Shown piece by piece: positions 4,373 to 5,559 of a DNA stretch of 5,559 nt. The stretch is taken from NCBI GenBank assembly GCA_017695055.1, contig JADILY010000014.1, positions 1 through 5,559 of the forward strand, written 5' to 3'. The first letter of the stretch is position 1. Each line of letters begins with the position of its first letter. The stretch is from Merdivivens faecigallinarum. GTDB taxonomy: Bacteria; Bacteroidota; Bacteroidia; Bacteroidales; UBA932. The notes beneath the pieces are model-generated. The model searched no databases and was not told the DNA's origin. It saw nothing but the letters and a program-made list of their open reading frames with translations. The translations under genes and the position numbers were made by a program.

Positions 4373-5204
4373 CCGTCTTGCCAATAATATTGTCGTAAAA
4401 ATCGTTATAAGTCTTTATGTAACTGTTGTCTCCATCCTCGATTCTGAAATACGGCAATATGGGACGCCCGAGTTCATTGCAAAATGCTTCAAGTTCTTCC
4501 GGCAGGTCGCACGAGCCTATTATTATTCCGTCTGAATGGAGGGAAGCAAGTTTTGCAAGATTTATGCCGACAGGTTCGCTCATCAGGTCGAAATCTTCCT
4601 TTCCGGCCCCTGGCAGGGCTGCCTTCTCGGCTATGTCGTCGCTGAAACGTTCTTCCATTATTTCGTTGTACAGCGAAAGTACGACTTTTGTGTCGGAAAA
4701 TATAGGGTCGTCTTTATAACATTTTTTCAGGTAAATGGGAAGTATGTGGGAAATCCATCCCTGGCAGTGTATGATGTCCGGTTTCCATCTCAGTTTTTTT
4801 ACGGTTTCCAGGACGCCGCGGGCGAAAAATATGGCCCTCTCCCCGTTGTCTTCGAAAAACGCCCCGTTTTCATCGCGGAAAACCGATTTGCGCTGGAAAT
4901 AGTCTTCGTTGTCAATGAAATAGACCTGCATCCTTGCGGAAGGTATCGAAGACACCTTTATGATCAGAGGCCTGTCAACATCATTAATGACGATGTTCAT
5001 GCCTGACAGCCTGATGACTTCATGGAGCTGGTTCCTCCTTTCGTTGATGCAGCCGTATTTGGGCATGAAAGAGCGTATTTCCTTTTTGCACTCTTGGATT
5101 CCTTGCGGCAGATACCTTCCGATGGTGGAAATGTGTGATTCCGGAAGGTAAGGATATATCTCCGAATTGACGAACAGTATCCTTTTAGGTTCGACTTTTT
5201 GCAT
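4353..5204 (-). CDS. Glycogen/starch synthase-like protein, GT5 N-terminal half only
   Basis: The 283-residue cytoplasmic protein resembles the N-terminal Rossmann half of GT5 glycogen/starch synthases: a first strand RILFVNSEIYPYL (8-20), a middle part with MQVYFIDNEDYFQRK (92-106), ERAIFFARGVLETV (122-135), and WKPDIIHCQGWISHILPIYLK (140-160), which corresponds to the family 'PDI.H.HDW...L.P.YLK'. True synthases run about 450-550 residues and carry a KTGGL loop near the N-terminus plus a C-terminal half with the catalytic Glu. Here the loop position reads PESHISTIGRYL, and the C-terminal half is missing, replaced by a short tail. Catalysis is therefore doubtful. Similar short GT5-like genes next to DUF4270 genes occur in Bacteroidales as I recall, so this is probably the family's normal form rather than a local deletion. 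It leads the operon, overlapping the DUF4270 gene by 20 nt. The ATG at 5204 follows a -7 box by 20 bases. Confidence 0.85.
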   Translation of the reverse strand: MQKVEPKRILFVNSEIYPYLPESHISTIGRYLPQGIQECKKEIRSFMPKYGCINERRNQLHEVIRLSGMNIVINDVDRPLIIKVSSIPSARMQVYFIDNEDYFQRKSVFRDENGAFFEDNGERAIFFARGVLETVKKLRWKPDIIHCQGWISHILPIYLKKCYKDDPIFSDTKVVLSLYNEIMEERFSDDIAEKAALPGAGKEDFDLMSEPVGINLAKLASLHSDGIIIGSCDLPEELEAFCNELGRPILPYFRIEDGDNSYIKTYNDFYDNIIGKTDETEVK

Positions 5205-5224
5205 ATTTCATTAATTATTTCTCA

Positions 5225-5232
5225 CAAAGGTA
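5225..5232 (-). promoter_or_regulatory. -7 box of the GT5-DUF4270 operon
   Basis: On the minus strand TACCTTTG matches TAnnTTTG exactly and is 20 bases upstream of the ATG at 5204. No clear TTTG is found at the -33 distance. The leader would be short, about 14 nt. Confidence 0.55.
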
Positions 5233-5253
5233 GCAAATATTTTTGAAAATAAC

Positions 5254-5261
5254 TATCTTTG
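5254..5261 (+). promoter_or_regulatory. -7 box of the ftsX promoter
   Basis: TATCTTTG matches TAnnTTTG exactly and lies 24 bases before the ftsX ATG. It is only 21 bases from the opposing box at 5225-5232, so the upstream parts of the two promoters overlap. No clear -33 TTG is visible. Confidence 0.55.
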
Positions 5262-5285
5262 AAAATTGTTGTTTTCCGGATATAA

Positions 5286-5559
5286 ATGAGAGAAAAAGGA
5301 ATCATATCGAGGAGGCTTGCCCATTCTTACCTGTCTTCCGTGATAAGCATAGGACTCGTGCTCTTTCTTGTCGGAGGAGCCGCAATGGTCATGTCCAATG
5401 CAGGATATGTTTCGGATTATTTTAAGGAAAATATGAAAATTTCCGCCGAACTCTCCCTTGCGGCAGATGAGGCTGACGCCCTTGCTGCTGCAAAAGAAAT
5501 AGAGGCTATAACCGGTGTCAAATCAGTGGAATACATATCGAAAGAGCAGGGCATAAGGG
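5286..5559 (+). CDS. ftsX: Cell division protein FtsX, N-terminal part
   Basis: The first 91 codons of an ORF run off the right edge, so the 3' part is missing. The N-terminus is MREKGIISRRLAHSYLSSV, a short basic cytoplasmic segment, then one membrane helix (about 18-40, VISIGLVLFLVGGAAMVM). After it comes the start of the extracytoplasmic domain (SDYFKENMKISAEL...) with the ITGVKSVEYISKEQG segment that is characteristic of FtsX in this phylum. FtsX is the membrane subunit of the FtsEX ABC-type complex that links the divisome to peptidoglycan hydrolases; ftsE is not in the window. The start ATG sits 24 bases after an exact -7 box. It is transcribed divergently from the GT5-like operon. Confidence 0.9.
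   Translation, partial: MREKGIISRRLAHSYLSSVISIGLVLFLVGGAAMVMSNAGYVSDYFKENMKISAELSLAADEADALAAAKEIEAITGVKSVEYISKEQGIR

Noticed and set aside
4536..5006. 156-codon plus-strand ORF
   Set aside because: Antisense to the GT5-like gene, which has clear family motifs on the minus strand.
5243..5425. 60-codon plus-strand ORF
   Set aside because: It is in another frame over the ftsX start; the FtsX frame from 5286 is continuous to the window edge and family-like.

Overview
The window is most likely from a Bacteroidales genome. Three things support this: several good matches to the Bacteroidota -7 promoter box (TAnnTTTG), a DUF4270 lipoprotein paired with a GT5 glycogen-synthase-like gene, and a Bacteroidota-type FtsX N-terminus. 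I cannot fix the genus.

Left part (1 to about 1836) is accessory debris next to the 3' end of a tRNA-Leu gene. From left to right it holds: three 24-bp-spaced GGTACA(T/A)(T/A)T repeats that resemble the end of an IS21-type element; an AT-rich orphan ORF of unknown function (207-446); a 54-codon remnant of the N-terminus of a DUF262 (GmrSD-type) protein on the minus strand (432-596); and an insertion sequence (about 601-1768) whose transposase is of the zinc-binding IS256-variant/IS1249-like type. The IS has 22-bp perfect inverted ends and a second, inner copy at its right end. An extra A in an A7 tract puts its natural ATG out of frame, so the transposase is either broken at its N-terminus or needs slippage.

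Centre (1837 to about 2431) is core genome: tRNA-Leu(TAA) on the minus strand, then acpP (acyl carrier protein) on the plus strand. acpP has its own clear promoter and a strong terminator right behind it, so it looks monocistronic here. From 2432 to 2791 there is no gene. It holds a GC-rich patch with a G8 run and the terminator of the operon on its right.

Right part (2792-5204) is a two-gene minus-strand operon. The first gene encodes a short GT5-like protein, only the N-terminal half of a glycogen/starch synthase and without the KTGGL loop. Overlapping it by 20 nt is a DUF4270 lipoprotein with a very tyrosine-rich insertion near its C-terminus. A short divergent promoter region (5205-5285) separates the operon from ftsX, whose first 91 codons reach the window edge.

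I did not find a complete new system. The best leads are the DUF262 remnant and IS scar beside tRNA-Leu, the A7 frameshift in the transposase, the degenerate GT5 half-protein coupled to DUF4270, and the Tyr-rich insert in that lipoprotein.
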